Both the position numbers and the translations under genes were made by a program. Of a stretch of 64,000 bases of DNA, positions 54,344 through 64,000 are shown piece after piece; position 1 is the first letter of the stretch; each line of letters opens with the position of its first letter. The stretch lies in the NCBI GenBank assembly GCA_047495785.1, contig JBLDXI010000042.1:496001-560000 (forward strand). Reading direction: 5' to 3'. The notes below the pieces were generated by a model. The model saw nothing but the letters and a program-made list of their open reading frames with translations. It was not told the DNA's origin and made no database searches. The DNA is from Lepidodermella squamata. Lineage: Eukaryota > Gastrotricha.

Positions 54344-55189
54344 TGCAGGGCGACAAAAGCAAAATGGCGCGCTTGATTGAGCTTACTCGCTTCAAAGATT
54401 GAACGCCTCTGCAGATTCAGTGATAAAACAAACCGTGATTATTACAGGCAAACAATTGGAAATATTTGTCACCGATACAATAAAAAGTATTCGAAAAATA
54501 CGATGTCTATCGCATAGCTGGAAATCGCATCAAAAAGGTGTTTGTTTGAAGCTTCGAAGCGTTATTGGCGCGACTTCCGGGTGGTCTGTAAAAAGGCCAA
54601 TTTTTCACTGTTCCGTTTGAGAGGCTTCCGTTTTGCTGCACCCAACGAAATCACACACAGCAGTGACATTTTAGCAGTGATCACAGTGATGGTCCTCGTC
54701 GAGCTTAGAGTTCAAATCGGCGTCAGGACGCGAAGTACGGGGGGAATGAGATGTATTGTACCCCCAAGTTCGGCAGGTCCAAGAAGAATAACACTCAAAA
54801 AACCACGCGAATCAAGAATCCTACTTCACGCACTGGTCGCTGGTCGACTATGAAATTGATATGACCAGAAGGTTCCGCTGCTGTTTTTGGGTTACCCCCC
54901 CCCCCCCTTTACCTCGCACGCCATTTGCTGAAATGTCCTAGCTGAAATGTCCGACCATGGGGCGACAGGAATAAATTGATGAAAAATGCAGTGCTCCGAG
55001 TACGGGGGTAAGGGGAGTTAGCACAGTTATAGGGAGTTAAACAAACCCCCCTGGCGTTCGAAAACTTCTGAAAAACGTAAGGGTCCCCCGTGTTGATTTG
55101 CTAATTTTGGGCTCAAAATGCTCGATTTACCCCCCTCAGAGCTGGACCTAGTCGGAACCCTGGAAAAATGTACTCGTGCAACAAATTAA
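54344..55189. other. Non-coding DNA
   Basis: No gene recognised. It contains a poly-C run (54896-54908) and a GTACGGGGGG..GTACCCCC repeat near 54737-54765 that resembles 61020-61045. Confidence 0.5.
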
Positions 55190-57421
55190 TCATTGATTTA
55201 TTTTATTTTTGCTATAGCCATTCTCCGCTAATTTTTCAACAATTCTCGCATGTGACAAATAATCAACCCCGGTAGACTGGGTCGCCCCATCTTTTGAAAA
55301 CACCTTGAGCCCATAGATGAGGTACTCCATCTCCGCTGTTTTGTTGCCAATGACGTAGTGAAAAGACACCGCCATCTCAGACAATCCCTTCATGGTTTCG
55401 TTGTAGTACCGATCGCCTTTTGGCATCCAGTTAGCGAATCTCTTAGGTGGGTACATCTCCATGGCTGGGTCGAGAAAATTGAACCGCTGCCGGCCAGCTG
55501 GGTCACGCGACTCAACCAGCTCAACGCCAGCTGTGGCCAAACATCGCCCGATGTTAACGTCTTCATGAATCAACGGACTTAGGTGCCGAGTTCCGGGGCA
55601 TTTTTCTGGGTCAGTTGTTTTTCGCAACGCATTTTCGACCAATTGCTTCACGCCTTTGAAAAATTAAAAAATTAAAAAATGAAGTAGTATCTAATTACTA
55701 ATTTCAAATGACTTTGAAAAAATTCAATTCAATAGCTTTTTGACATTCAAATTTGACAAAAATTGATAAAAAAAACTAAGATTTTAATTTTTTAAAATTT
55801 TTGAAATTTTTTAAAAAATTAAAAAGTTGAAATTATCCATAAATTCTGCAAAATATTATTTTTTGAAAAAATATTCAACTTTTTCGGAAAAATCGGGAAA
55901 ATGAATTCATGTTAGTTAACTGTGATTATTCTAACCTTTTCCCGAGATGACGTAACCAGCTCCGCCAGCAGCGTAGTGCCGCCGTAGATCAGGCCTCGTG
56001 TGATAGAATTTGTCGGTCGCGTTAGTTTCCGTAAAATGCCGACCCGTGTAAATAGCTTCATCGGGCCGGTAATGAGTGGCAAGGAAGTACTTGAGATTTT
56101 CCATAATTATGAATGAATCATCATCGGCCTTCAAAAACCAGTCGAAATCATTGAGTAGGCCTTCGTCATACACCCATTCGAAAGCTGCTCGAACCTGAAA
56201 TAGGATTAAAAAGCAAGTTTCAAAATTTTTCAAAATTGAAACTTTGAAATTGAATTACAAAGTTTGAATTTCGAAAAAATCAAAATATGGATCAATAGAT
56301 TTTTAAAACATGTCGCAGAGGTTCGTATTAAACAAACATTTGAACCTCAAAAATTCGAAGCTTAAAAAATGAGTTTGATCACTTTAAATTTTTTTTTAAA
56401 TTCCCATAATTCATAAAATGAGGAAAAATAATTTCAAATAATTTCGATAATTTCAAAAAATTTCGGTGAAATGTCAACTCGTCCGCGACAAGTCATCCGG
56501 TGACAACTCATCCGCGACAACTCGTCCAGCGACAACTCATCCGAAATTAAATAAATATTTAAATAATTATTTTTAGTGACAACTCATCCGGTGACAACTG
56601 GTCCGGCTCGGCCGAGTTGTCGCGGATGAGTTGACACTAAAATTAAATAATTAATTATTTTTTAATTGTTTCAATTTTCGGACAACTCGTCCACGGACAA
56701 GTCATCCGCGACAACTCATCCTGAATTTACTAACTCATGTTATACTTCGAATTTCGGACGAGCTGACCGTGGACGAGTTGTCCCAAAATTGAAATAATTA
56801 AAAAATAATTAATTATTTAATTTTAGTGTCAACTCATCCGCGACAACTCGGCCGGGCCGGACCAGTTGTCACCGGATGAGTTGTCACTAAAAATAATTAT
56901 TTAAATATTTATTTAATTTCGGATGAGTTGTCGCTGGACGAGTTGTCGCGGATGAGTTGTCACGGACGAGTTGACCGCGGATGAGTTGACGCCCCACGAA
57001 AATTTCAAATTCATTAGGAATAATTTCCCATGAATTTCTGCTCTGGATGAATTTAGCGTACCTTTAGCCAAACTGCTTTGTAATTTTTCTTTGCGCTGAA
57101 TTTCGTCGCACCGATCTTCGGATCATCCTTGTCGCTAACAAACACGTATCGATCGCATTTTCTCGCCCAAGATTCGCGGATGAATTTAGCTCGAGATTCG
57201 TGGTAATTTCTGGTTGTTAAAATCAGGCACATCACCCTGACCCGGGTCATGACCAGGTCGAAAATTCCCGAATTATTCGATTTGGTAGACAATAATTGTT
57301 CAAAGCCATTTTCTAGTGATTTAATTGAGAATCTTCCGGCAAAATAGCCGAGAAAAATCCCGACTAGAATATAAAGCAACGCATTTGAGAAGGAGTTGAA
57401 GCTCTTCCTAATAGAAACCAT
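55190..57421 (-). CDS. C1GALT1: Core 1 beta-1,3-galactosyltransferase (T-synthase), GT31
   Basis: Three exons (57062-57421, 55936-56194, 55190-55653) splice in phase to 360 residues, the usual length. It adds galactose to GalNAc-Ser/Thr to make core 1 O-glycans in the Golgi. Residues 12-30 are a type II membrane anchor (ALLYILVGIFLGYFAGRFS). VRVMCLILTTRNYHESRAKF and SWARKCDRYVFVSDKDD begin the catalytic domain. Exon 2 has VRAAFEWVYDEGLLNDFDWF followed by the metal-binding DDD (KADDDSFIIMENLKYFL) and GGAGYVISGKG. Exon 3 holds EDVNIGRCLATAGVE and SFHYV...EYLIYGLKV. The ATG at 57421 is chosen because the anchor follows it directly; an upstream in-frame ATG at 57526 gives an unlikely leader. Intron 1 carries a foldback. 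It is divergent from the sulfotransferase. Confidence 0.9.
56473..56990. repeat. Large foldback of GACAACTCATCCGCG repeats in the C1GALT1 intron
   Basis: The left arm (56473 to about 56730) is built from GACAACTCATCC / GACAACTCGTCC units separated by AT-rich spacers. The right arm (about 56750-56990) is its near-exact reverse complement (GGATGAGTTGTC / GGACGAGTTGTC). The loop is about 30 bp. The whole is a hairpin of about 250 bp per arm, non-coding. Confidence 0.88.
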
Positions 57422-57703
57422 TTCATTGCCTCGATTAAACTTTCTTGAAAAAATAGGCTGGAAATAAAAGCAAAAAACAAGCTCATTCATAAAATCACAC
57501 GCGTCTACGTGAGAAGAGAAAATCATTGGAAAATCACAATTATTTACATTCTCCTGGTTTTTGAAATAAACTATTCACAAATCTTGACACCTCAATTTTG
57601 TCATCTCTCTTTCCCTAGAACATTTTGCTAGTATGTATTAAAATTGAGAACTTCTGCGAAATTTCAATTATTTCTTACAAATCATAGTTCGACCTGTTGA
57701 ATA
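57422..57703. promoter_or_regulatory. Divergent promoter between C1GALT1-like and CHST-like genes
   Basis: Only 282 bp separate the two start codons. No clear TATA box. Shared control of two Golgi glycan enzymes is inferred from spacing. Confidence 0.45.
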
Positions 57704-59152
57704 ATGTTGTATCACAATTTATATCGGCAGCTTTGGTTCTGCTTTCGGAGAACTCCGATTACAAGCTTCGCCTTTGGTTTCGCTTCAGTGATTTTTCTTA
57801 CTACTACTATCATCCGATATTCTCAAACCAGCACATACGAATGCCAGGTTAGGATGAAATTTGAATTTCCTATTTTTTTGAAAAATGAATTTTTGAATTC
57901 AAATTTATGAATTTATAAAATTTTAAATTTTAAAAATATTAAATTGATTTACTCGATAAAAATATTTTACCACACAGGTTTTTTTCAAATATTTTTGTAT
58001 AATCAAACAGAGCCCAGTCGAAATTCGTTCCAGAATAGAAAAGCGATTGGAGCGAATCCGTGAAATTTGCGAGAAAGACCCAGTCGCAGCTAGCCAATCG
58101 TTCGACTGGCAAGATTACGACAGCCGCCGTAATTCAAGCTACGTCTGGCTCTGGAACAACCTGCTCGTCAATGATAAATACAAATTTGTATTTTGCGCGT
58201 AAGTGTCCCAAAATAAAATACCTGAATTTAAAAAATTGAATTTATAATTTTTTTATTAATTTTTGAATTTTTTTCAGAATTCCAAAGGCTGGTAATACAA
58301 ATACGCGGCACTATTTGATGCATTTAAGTGAAGGCAACACGGGTGATTACAAGTACCGAGGCGCAGGTTGGAACCGGGTCTATGATCCTAATTACAAGAA
58401 TGGCCACCTTCGAAAACTCAACGACTACCCGTTGGACGAGGCGAAGCATATCATGGCTACGTATCGCAAATTTACCTTTGTTCGCGACCCACTCGAACGG
58501 CTTATTTCATCATGGCGGGATAAATTTACCGACAAAAATGGGAAGGTTCAGAAATTTAGGGTGAGTCCCTAATTAGAGATTTTATATCTCAGGGAAATAT
58601 TTCGATATATTTATAATTCGAAGTTTTCGAAGTTTCAAGATTTCAAGATTTGAAATTTCAATTTTTTTCGAATTTTTCAAAATTTTAATATTTAAAATTT
58701 CACTTTGAAAATTGAAATTTTAATCAAATTTCAACTTTTAGAAAATGGCTTCGGAAATTGTGCGGAAATGCCGCCCTGAAGCGACGCAGGATGAAATTCA
58801 GTCGAGCGTGACGGCTCCCTTGAACGAATTTCTATGTTACCTCAACAAGGCTGAAAGCCATCGTGAATTCGACGAGCACTGGTACCCGCAGTACGATCTG
58901 TGCCAGCTCTGCGCTATCGACTATGAATTCGTAGGAGCTATGGACGATTTCGCGTGTGAGATGCAGCATGTTGGCAGGGCGATATCTGGGCGGCAAAACG
59001 TGCCTAGACCTGCTGATCCTCCGAGGCGATTTGTTAGCTCGAATAATTTAGCGAAATATCTTGACCCAGGATTCATGCCATTGTTGAAAGAAGTTATGAG
59101 AAAACATTTTTGGCTCGATTTTCAAATGTTTGGCTATGCTATGCCCGAATAA
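57704..59152 (+). CDS. Carbohydrate sulfotransferase (HNK-1/C4ST-type, sulfotransferase 2 family)
   Basis: Four exons (57704-57847, 58011-58198, 58278-58560, 58742-59152) splice in phase to 341 residues. It transfers sulfate from PAPS to a glycan in the Golgi lumen. Residues 18-38 form a type II anchor (TSFAFGFASVIFLTTTIIRY). The 5'-phosphosulfate loop IPKAGNT begins exon 3, and the 3'-phosphate motif FVRDPLERLISSW lies near residue 183. The family tail HWYPQYDLCQLCAIDYEFVG is near 255. All introns have GT/AG sites and are AT-rich. AATAAA lies at about 59187. The acceptor glycan (chondroitin, O-glycan or HNK-1-like) cannot be told. A broken paralogue occupies 33-470 and 10104-10150. Confidence 0.9.
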
Positions 59153-59402
59153 GCCTACGAATCTTGAATAATGAGATATTTTTTCTTAATAAAATTCAGT
59201 CTAAAACTAGAAATTTCAAAATTCTCAAATTTTGATTGATTTCTTTGAAATTTTTAAAAATTTAAAAATCTTTTAAATACGTTTGAAATTTAAATAAAAA
59301 TTTAAAATATTTTGAAATTCTTAGAAATGTGTTGAAAATTCATCTTGAATGAATTTTTTTATAGATTATAGATTTTTTATATAATATATCCTAACGAATC
59401 CC

Positions 59403-60884
59403 ATGGGTTTCAAAGCTGTTACTCTGCCGAAAACTTTGAAAATCCTAATAATCTCAGGTTTTATCCTAACTCTGCTCGCGACCTGCCAGTTCCTAATCAG
59501 CGAAGAAAGTTTCGACTCACTCGATGCCCGGCTGTTTAAAGCGAGCGATTCAACAGAACCAGGTCGAATTCCTAAAATATTGCATCAAACTTGGAAAAAT
59601 TCGCGTGGCCTTCCTGCGAAATACGCGCAATATCGAAAATCGTGGCTCGAATTGCACCCGGGATGGACGCATGTGCTGTGGACGGATGATTTGAATAGGC
59701 AGCTGATCGATAGAGCGTATCCTTATTTGAGACGGTTTTATGACAGCCTATCGATTGGTGTTATGAAGTCGGATATCAGTCGGTTATTGTACATGCACAG
59801 GTACGCGAAATATTAAAGTCGAAAGTCGAAAGTCGAAATTCAAATATCCTCAAAATTTGAAATTTTTAGAAATTTTGAAGTTTAATTGTTTTTTATTCAT
59901 ATTTAATAATTCAGTGATATATTTTTACATTCATATTCCGATTTTTCTCGCAAATTTTGGATTTTTTTAATTCTTTTTTTAATTTTCATTATTTCAATAA
60001 AATTCATAAATTTTTTTGACGGCAAATATTCAGCCTAGTCACAATTGAAAAACATTTATCATATAGCTTGTTTTTAACCATAGATATGGCGGTGTTTACG
60101 CAGATCTCGATACCGAACCCATTCGGCCACTGGACGAGCTCATCGAAAATGCTACAACGCCCGTAATTCTCGGCTATATGATGAAAAAATTCGAGTATAA
60201 AGGCGACAAGCATTTCTTACCAGCTAGCATTATGCTATCGGCACCGGGCCATATGCTATTTATGATCGCTATCAAACAGGTAACAAAAAAATAAAACAAA
60301 AACAAAAAATCATAGGAAGGGAAAATATGTTAGAATTATTGAATTTATTTACAATTTTTCTCGAATTTTTAAAATAATTTCAAAAATGAATTTGAATTTA
60401 AATTAAAAATTTGAAAATTCAATTTTCCCAATTTTTTGCTAATTTTCAGAATTAATTCGAATTTCTCCGATTTTAGATTCAGCACCAAGCAAAATTATTC
60501 CCTCAACGCAACGTTCGCCCAGAATTTGTAACCGGTCCCGTCGCGTTTTTCAACGCCATTTTGTCATACATGGCCACCCACGAAGCTATGACAGGCGAGA
60601 AAACGGACGCATCGCCCTTCAACTGCTCACAGCACATTTACGACCTGCAAATACTACCGGCGCGCATACTCCACCCATTTTCGTGGCTCTATGTCAAGAG
60701 TCCGGCTGGACGCGTTTGTTGGGGCAAGTCGCCGCAGTTCAACGAGGAGCTGTGTAAGAAGCGTTTTCCGCATGCCTTCACGGTACAGTATTCGAGCCAG
60801 TCGTGGCGCGACGATTGGATGCAATTCATCGGCCCGGACGATCCGGATATCAAAACTGAAGGATTTATACCGAAACAATTTTGA
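59403..60884 (+). CDS. GT32-family glycosyltransferase (OCH1/alpha-1,4-GlcNAc-transferase-like)
   Basis: Three exons (59403-59800, 60084-60279, 60477-60884) give 333 residues. Residues 11-30 are a membrane anchor (LKILIISGFILTLLATCQFL). RIPKILHQTWKNSRGLP and HPGWTHVLWTDD open the DXD-sugar-binding fold. IGVMKSDISRLLYMHRYGG leads into VYADLD, the metal and sugar-nucleotide-binding DXD. Exon 3 has FVTGPVAFFNAIL and GPDDPDIKTEGF. The family includes Golgi mannosyl-, galactosyl- and GlcNAc-transferases; the donor sugar here is unknown. It lies 250 bp after the sulfotransferase on the same strand. AATAAA is at 60893. Confidence 0.88.
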
Positions 60885-60892
60885 AATTGAGC

Positions 60893-60898
60893 AATAAA
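60893..60898 (+). promoter_or_regulatory. Polyadenylation signal of the GT32 gene
   Basis: AATAAA, 9 bp after the stop codon. Confidence 0.6.
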
Positions 60899-60929
60899 GA
60901 TCAATATCTAAGCAAAAATTACTAGGAGC

Positions 60930-61160
60930 GAATATTTGTGAAATTTAGGGAATAGTATTGAATCCAGGACCATGCTCTCGAGCCAATAGATATATGAGGG
61001 GCTGGAATCTGAAATAAAGGGGGTACGGGGGGTAACGTACCCCTCAGCTCGAGAGGTCCAGGCAAGAAAAACCTACAGGAGGCCCCTTGGTCTCAAAACT
61101 CAAGGCCTAATTAACCCCCTAACTCGAGGATGCTATTCCGCAATTGGGTTTAAACTTTAA
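60930..61160. repeat. Palindromic interspersed repeat
   Basis: CTCTCGAGCCAATAG near 60973 is loosely mirrored by CTCAGCTCGAGAGGTCC near 61045, around GGGGGTACGGGGGGTAACGT. Related pieces occur near 54730-54780. No coding content. Confidence 0.4.
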
Positions 61161-61457
61161 ACCGTCAACGCGTTGAAGTTGTTTGGCAAAAAAGCCAGTG
61201 TAAAAGCCACTATTATCATCAGCGAAGAAGGCTAACGTCAACTGACAGCAGCTGTTTCTCTTTCAACACGAACCGGCATTGTCAAACACGTGACTCTTCC
61301 GCTCATATCGCCTACGGTATACCCTTCGCCGGTCTTGTGTGTGTTTAGCACATGACTGTAAAAGTTCTTTTCAAGACTTCCCCTATAGCTACGATCATTC
61401 TTTTCTTTTGAATTTCGAGATAAACGTGAACATATTTTTCCATCCAACTTGAGTTTC

Positions 61458-61796
61458 ATGGCTAATCTTACTTTAATTCTTGTGTTTCTGGTAAGACTTT
61501 ACTATTGGTTTCGATGGCTGTTACATTGGCTTGGTGTTGTTTTTCAGGCCGCTGTCCACTCTGTTGCAGGCTACTACGTCGGACAGCCATGCCAAGACCG
61601 GCAGCAAAAACCGGGCGTGTACAAGCAAAGCGGTAACACTGGCATATGGTACTGCGACAGGTTTCATGGGCTTGAGGAGGAGCAGTTGGTGGAAGAAGCT
61701 CGCGAGGAATGCATTATTAAAGCCACTGGCAAACATGGTGTATGGAAGGTCAACCCCAAAAATAAACAGCGGGAGTGCGTCGCTGAGATCAAATGA
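61458..61796 (+). CDS. Small secreted protein, single-copy relative of families A/B
   Basis: Exon 1 (61458-61490) encodes MANLTLILVFL. A 57-bp intron (GTAAGA..TTTCAG) follows, and exon 2 (61548-61796) starts AAVHSVAGYY, giving 93 residues. The intron falls right after an 11-residue signal core, exactly as in genes A and B. The mature part has VGQPCQDRQQKPGVYKQSG, TGIWYC, EECI and a final KHGVWKV...REC; compare LGIWRLNSQKKPVC in A. Downstream GACTGAATAATAATA matches the A/B 3' ends. It has four cysteines in the mature part. This gene shows the family existed outside the amplified block. Function unknown. Confidence 0.72.
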   Translation: MANLTLILVFLVRLYYWFRWLLHWLGVVFQAAVHSVAGYYVGQPCQDRQQKPGVYKQSGNTGIWYCDRFHGLEEEQLVEEAREECIIKATGKHGVWKVNPKNKQRECVAEIK

Positions 61797-62858
61797 ATTC
61801 GCGCCGGATTCAGCATGTCATGAGGCGGTTGCGATGTGGAGAAGTCAGCAAGCTGATACAATAATATACAACCGGACAAAATAGCTATCATTTTGCTTCA
61901 CTGCTGTTAATGACTGAATAATAATATTTGATTGGCGCGTTCCCCTTCTTACAGGAAAAGTTCTAAAATGCTTGAATCTGGACCTATCTAAGTTCCTAGT
62001 TCCGTCAGGCCCCCGTTATGTATTACGCCTCGGGTTCGATGCTTCTCAGAAAGCCTCATTTCCGAAGCTGAGACGTTTCCCAACTGTCGTATACGAATTA
62101 TCGGAAGGACGAAGCGATTCGATATAACTCCCTCAAGGTCGATTTAGAGTGAAGAAAATATTCCAACACAATTATTTTGCTTTCAGCTTAAATCCTAAAC
62201 ATTTCCAAAAAGCTTATAGCTAGATGGGAATAGCAATACGCCAACTTTCAACGTTAAATTCACCAGTTGTATGGAAAATAACTTAGAATAAGGTTCGAGA
62301 AGGAGGATTCTCGAGCCAGGGGTTACTTTCGGGAATTTTCGGCGTTAGCCATCGCAACTAGAGAGATTCCATCCACATCCTCCCGTTCCCCTTCACTTTT
62401 GATTACAATGACAAGTAATTTTATGAAAGAAATGCCATCTGCGGCGGCTCCACTATCCTTGATTCGCTCGGAGGTTTATTAAAATTGCAATTTATTTTGG
62501 GAAATATAGCAAACAATGTTTTCCATCTCCGGCAGCTTCAGAATCCATGATCACACCCTGGAGTAGCTGATGCGCAAAATTGCATTTCCACGAAACATAT
62601 CAGTAAATAAATGAACGGCAGGCTCATTGATCTGCTATCCCGTGCGCTGTAGAAGATGGATTGCAAAACAGAATTCATTCGTACAGCCTGCGAACCGGAG
62701 AATTGTTGACATTCAGACCTTGATTTTGACGAATCCTAACAGGAAATTAAATCACAGCTTGTTATTCCATGCTGCGGTATCTAAGATAGATCGCAGCGCT
62801 CGAGTCTACCGCGCTTGCTCTCCCAGTTTTTAGCTTTCAATCAACGAATTCAGTTGGA
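61797..62858. other. Non-coding DNA
   Basis: 3' end of the secreted-protein gene, then about 900 bp with no recognised feature up to the ATG at 62859. Confidence 0.55.
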
Positions 62859-64000
62859 ATGGCTTATACATTTTATGCTGTAGTCAACTGTATTGTTGCG
62901 TTCGCAAACTGCCTCGATGTTTCAAAGATCCAGCTGCCTCGCCTGAACAACCTGATTGCATTCTGGCCAATGGACGCATATTCAGGCCTCACTGGGTTCA
63001 CGAGGACGAATGAAGAACTCCAGCCACTGAAGAGCGCAAGCGGCCTTGCGGAATTCTACCGTAACCCTATCACCAACGCCGGGTACTATACGCTGATTGG
63101 TGGACAAAATATAGCAAGTTATTCATTGTCTGAAATTCCGAGTTCATTCACAGTTAGCGTCCACTTTCAACAAACATTCGGTCTAATTGAATTCAATGGC
63201 CTATTCAAGATTGCCCCGAGAACCTTTAACGTGAGAACTGGACGAGATAGCTGGCAAACATACAGCTCTAAATTTCTGATGGAGTACCAGGACACATCTA
63301 TGCTAGCCTTCACATATGACAGCGCGACAAAAATGACGTTTTTCCATAGAATGGGAACAAGCAAGCTTGAATTATCCTCTGAAAAGTACTCAATACCGGT
63401 CCAGATGTACCTAAACGATACCAAGCAACAGTTTACGATCGGGATAGCAGAGAATTCCGATCCGGGGAGATCGAATTACGCAGTTTCCTGTGTTTCACTG
63501 TACAATGCTGCTTTAACTGCTAACGAGATGAAAATGCTGTTTCTACAACCGTGTCAAAAAGCAGCTGAAGCAAGCATGGTTAACATTGATGGAATCGATA
63601 TGAATTCCATACCGCGTCGAGGTTACCTCATCGGATTCTGGCCGCTATCATACGATTCGAAATTAATCGGCTGGACTGGGGCGGGTAATGCTATTCTGCC
63701 CCGCCAGCCTAGCCTCTACAACTCGAAACGGTTGAAATTTGAGGGTCCCTATGGGCAGGGCAGTTTTGCATGGAATAGTAACGCAAGCTCTTCTCGGAAT
63801 AAATTCAGCGGCATCGTGGCTTACGATAACCTCCCATGGCCAAAACACGCGCTCACAGTTGCATTCTACATCAAAACATCTTGCGCAACAGGGCAGCCGC
63901 GGAAAATCCTTACCATCCCTGGTTTTCTGACTGTTTACTGTCAGATGATAGTCAATGAAACGCGGAGTGATGTCAAAATATACTTTGTTCCGTTGGCTAA
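62859..64000 (+). CDS. Secreted protein with repeated LamG-like segments, runs off the window
   Basis: An uninterrupted frame of 380 codons from the ATG to the window edge. A hydrophobic leader (YAVVNCIVAFANC) suggests secretion. Two similar segments of about 220 residues start with NLIAFWPMDAYSGLTGF (residue 31) and YLIGFWPLSYDSKLIGWTG (about 255). Within the first, FTVSVHFQ and VSCVSLYNAALTANEMKMLF give the sheet and closing helix typical of concanavalin-A/LamG/pentraxin-like jelly rolls. The second has LTVAFYIKTSC. Such domains bind glycans or matrix outside the cell. The end is unknown. It lies near the secreted A/B relative and may belong to the same secreted repertoire. Confidence 0.7.
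   Translation, partial: MAYTFYAVVNCIVAFANCLDVSKIQLPRLNNLIAFWPMDAYSGLTGFTRTNEELQPLKSASGLAEFYRNPITNAGYYTLIGGQNIASYSLSEIPSSFTVSVHFQQTFGLIEFNGLFKIAPRTFNVRTGRDSWQTYSSKFLMEYQDTSMLAFTYDSATKMTFFHRMGTSKLELSSEKYSIPVQMYLNDTKQQFTIGIAENSDPGRSNYAVSCVSLYNAALTANEMKMLFLQPCQKAAEASMVNIDGIDMNSIPRRGYLIGFWPLSYDSKLIGWTGAGNAILPRQPSLYNSKRLKFEGPYGQGSFAWNSNASSSRNKFSGIVAYDNLPWPKHALTVAFYIKTSCATGQPRKILTIPGFLTVYCQMIVNETRSDVKIYFVPLA

Noticed and set aside
1-64000. tRNA, rRNA or other structured RNA genes
   Set aside because: No cloverleaf with conserved boxes or rRNA core sequence was recognised by eye; a covariance-model scan would be needed to exclude them.

Overview
This window is nuclear DNA from an invertebrate animal. 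Genes are split by short introns (about 50-870 bp, GT..AG) and the proteins are metazoan: core-1 O-glycan galactosyltransferase, HNK-1-type carbohydrate sulfotransferase, Cys-loop receptor, C-type lectin and PAN/apple proteins. DNA between genes is packed with DNA transposons, LINE fragments, MITEs and foldbacks. I cannot name the phylum; nothing seen separates nematode-, tardigrade- or arthropod-like lineages.

Layout. 1-480: 5' half of a broken carbohydrate sulfotransferase paralogue whose continuation reappears at 10104-10150. Between the halves lie a truncated Polinton/Maverick (about 481-7870: packaging ATPase, a PLA2-like/integrase/chromodomain fusion, and a protein-primed DNA polymerase B with N-terminal adaptor-like repeats) and a FLYWCH-like/AT-hook gene (8319-9773). 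10885-29035: a large inverted repeat built from a 4,503-bp unit. There are two full direct copies, a partial third, a LINE-containing centre, and about 1.1 units in inverted orientation. Each unit carries four small secreted-protein genes (families A, B, C and D), giving 14 gene copies. piggyBac ends with TTAA flank both outer edges. 29.0-34.8 kb: an OB-fold/STPR/helicase-like gene region and a decayed piggyBac transposase.

36-52 kb: a transposon graveyard. It holds an R2/R4-like LINE tail, a P-element/THAP9-like transposase interrupted by two MITEs, ankyrin-gene remains split by a foldback, two RTE-like LINE fragments, three hAT-type elements with 8-bp target duplications or traces of them, a mariner-type MITE, and an isolated C-type lectin exon. 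52.6-60.9 kb: host genes, namely a Cys-loop receptor (with a frame break), then three Golgi glycan enzymes in a row: C1GALT1-like (-), CHST-like (+) and GT32-like (+). The first two are divergent across about 280 bp. 61.4-64 kb: a single-copy relative of secreted families A/B, and a secreted protein with repeated LamG-like segments that runs off the right edge.

How the parts relate. Families A, B and the 61.4-kb gene share gene structure, cysteine/tryptophan pattern and 3' ends, so the amplified block looks like recent expansion of a fast-evolving secreted effector, defence or venom-type locus. The glycan enzymes may act in one secretory pathway. The Polinton and the other elements are mostly broken.
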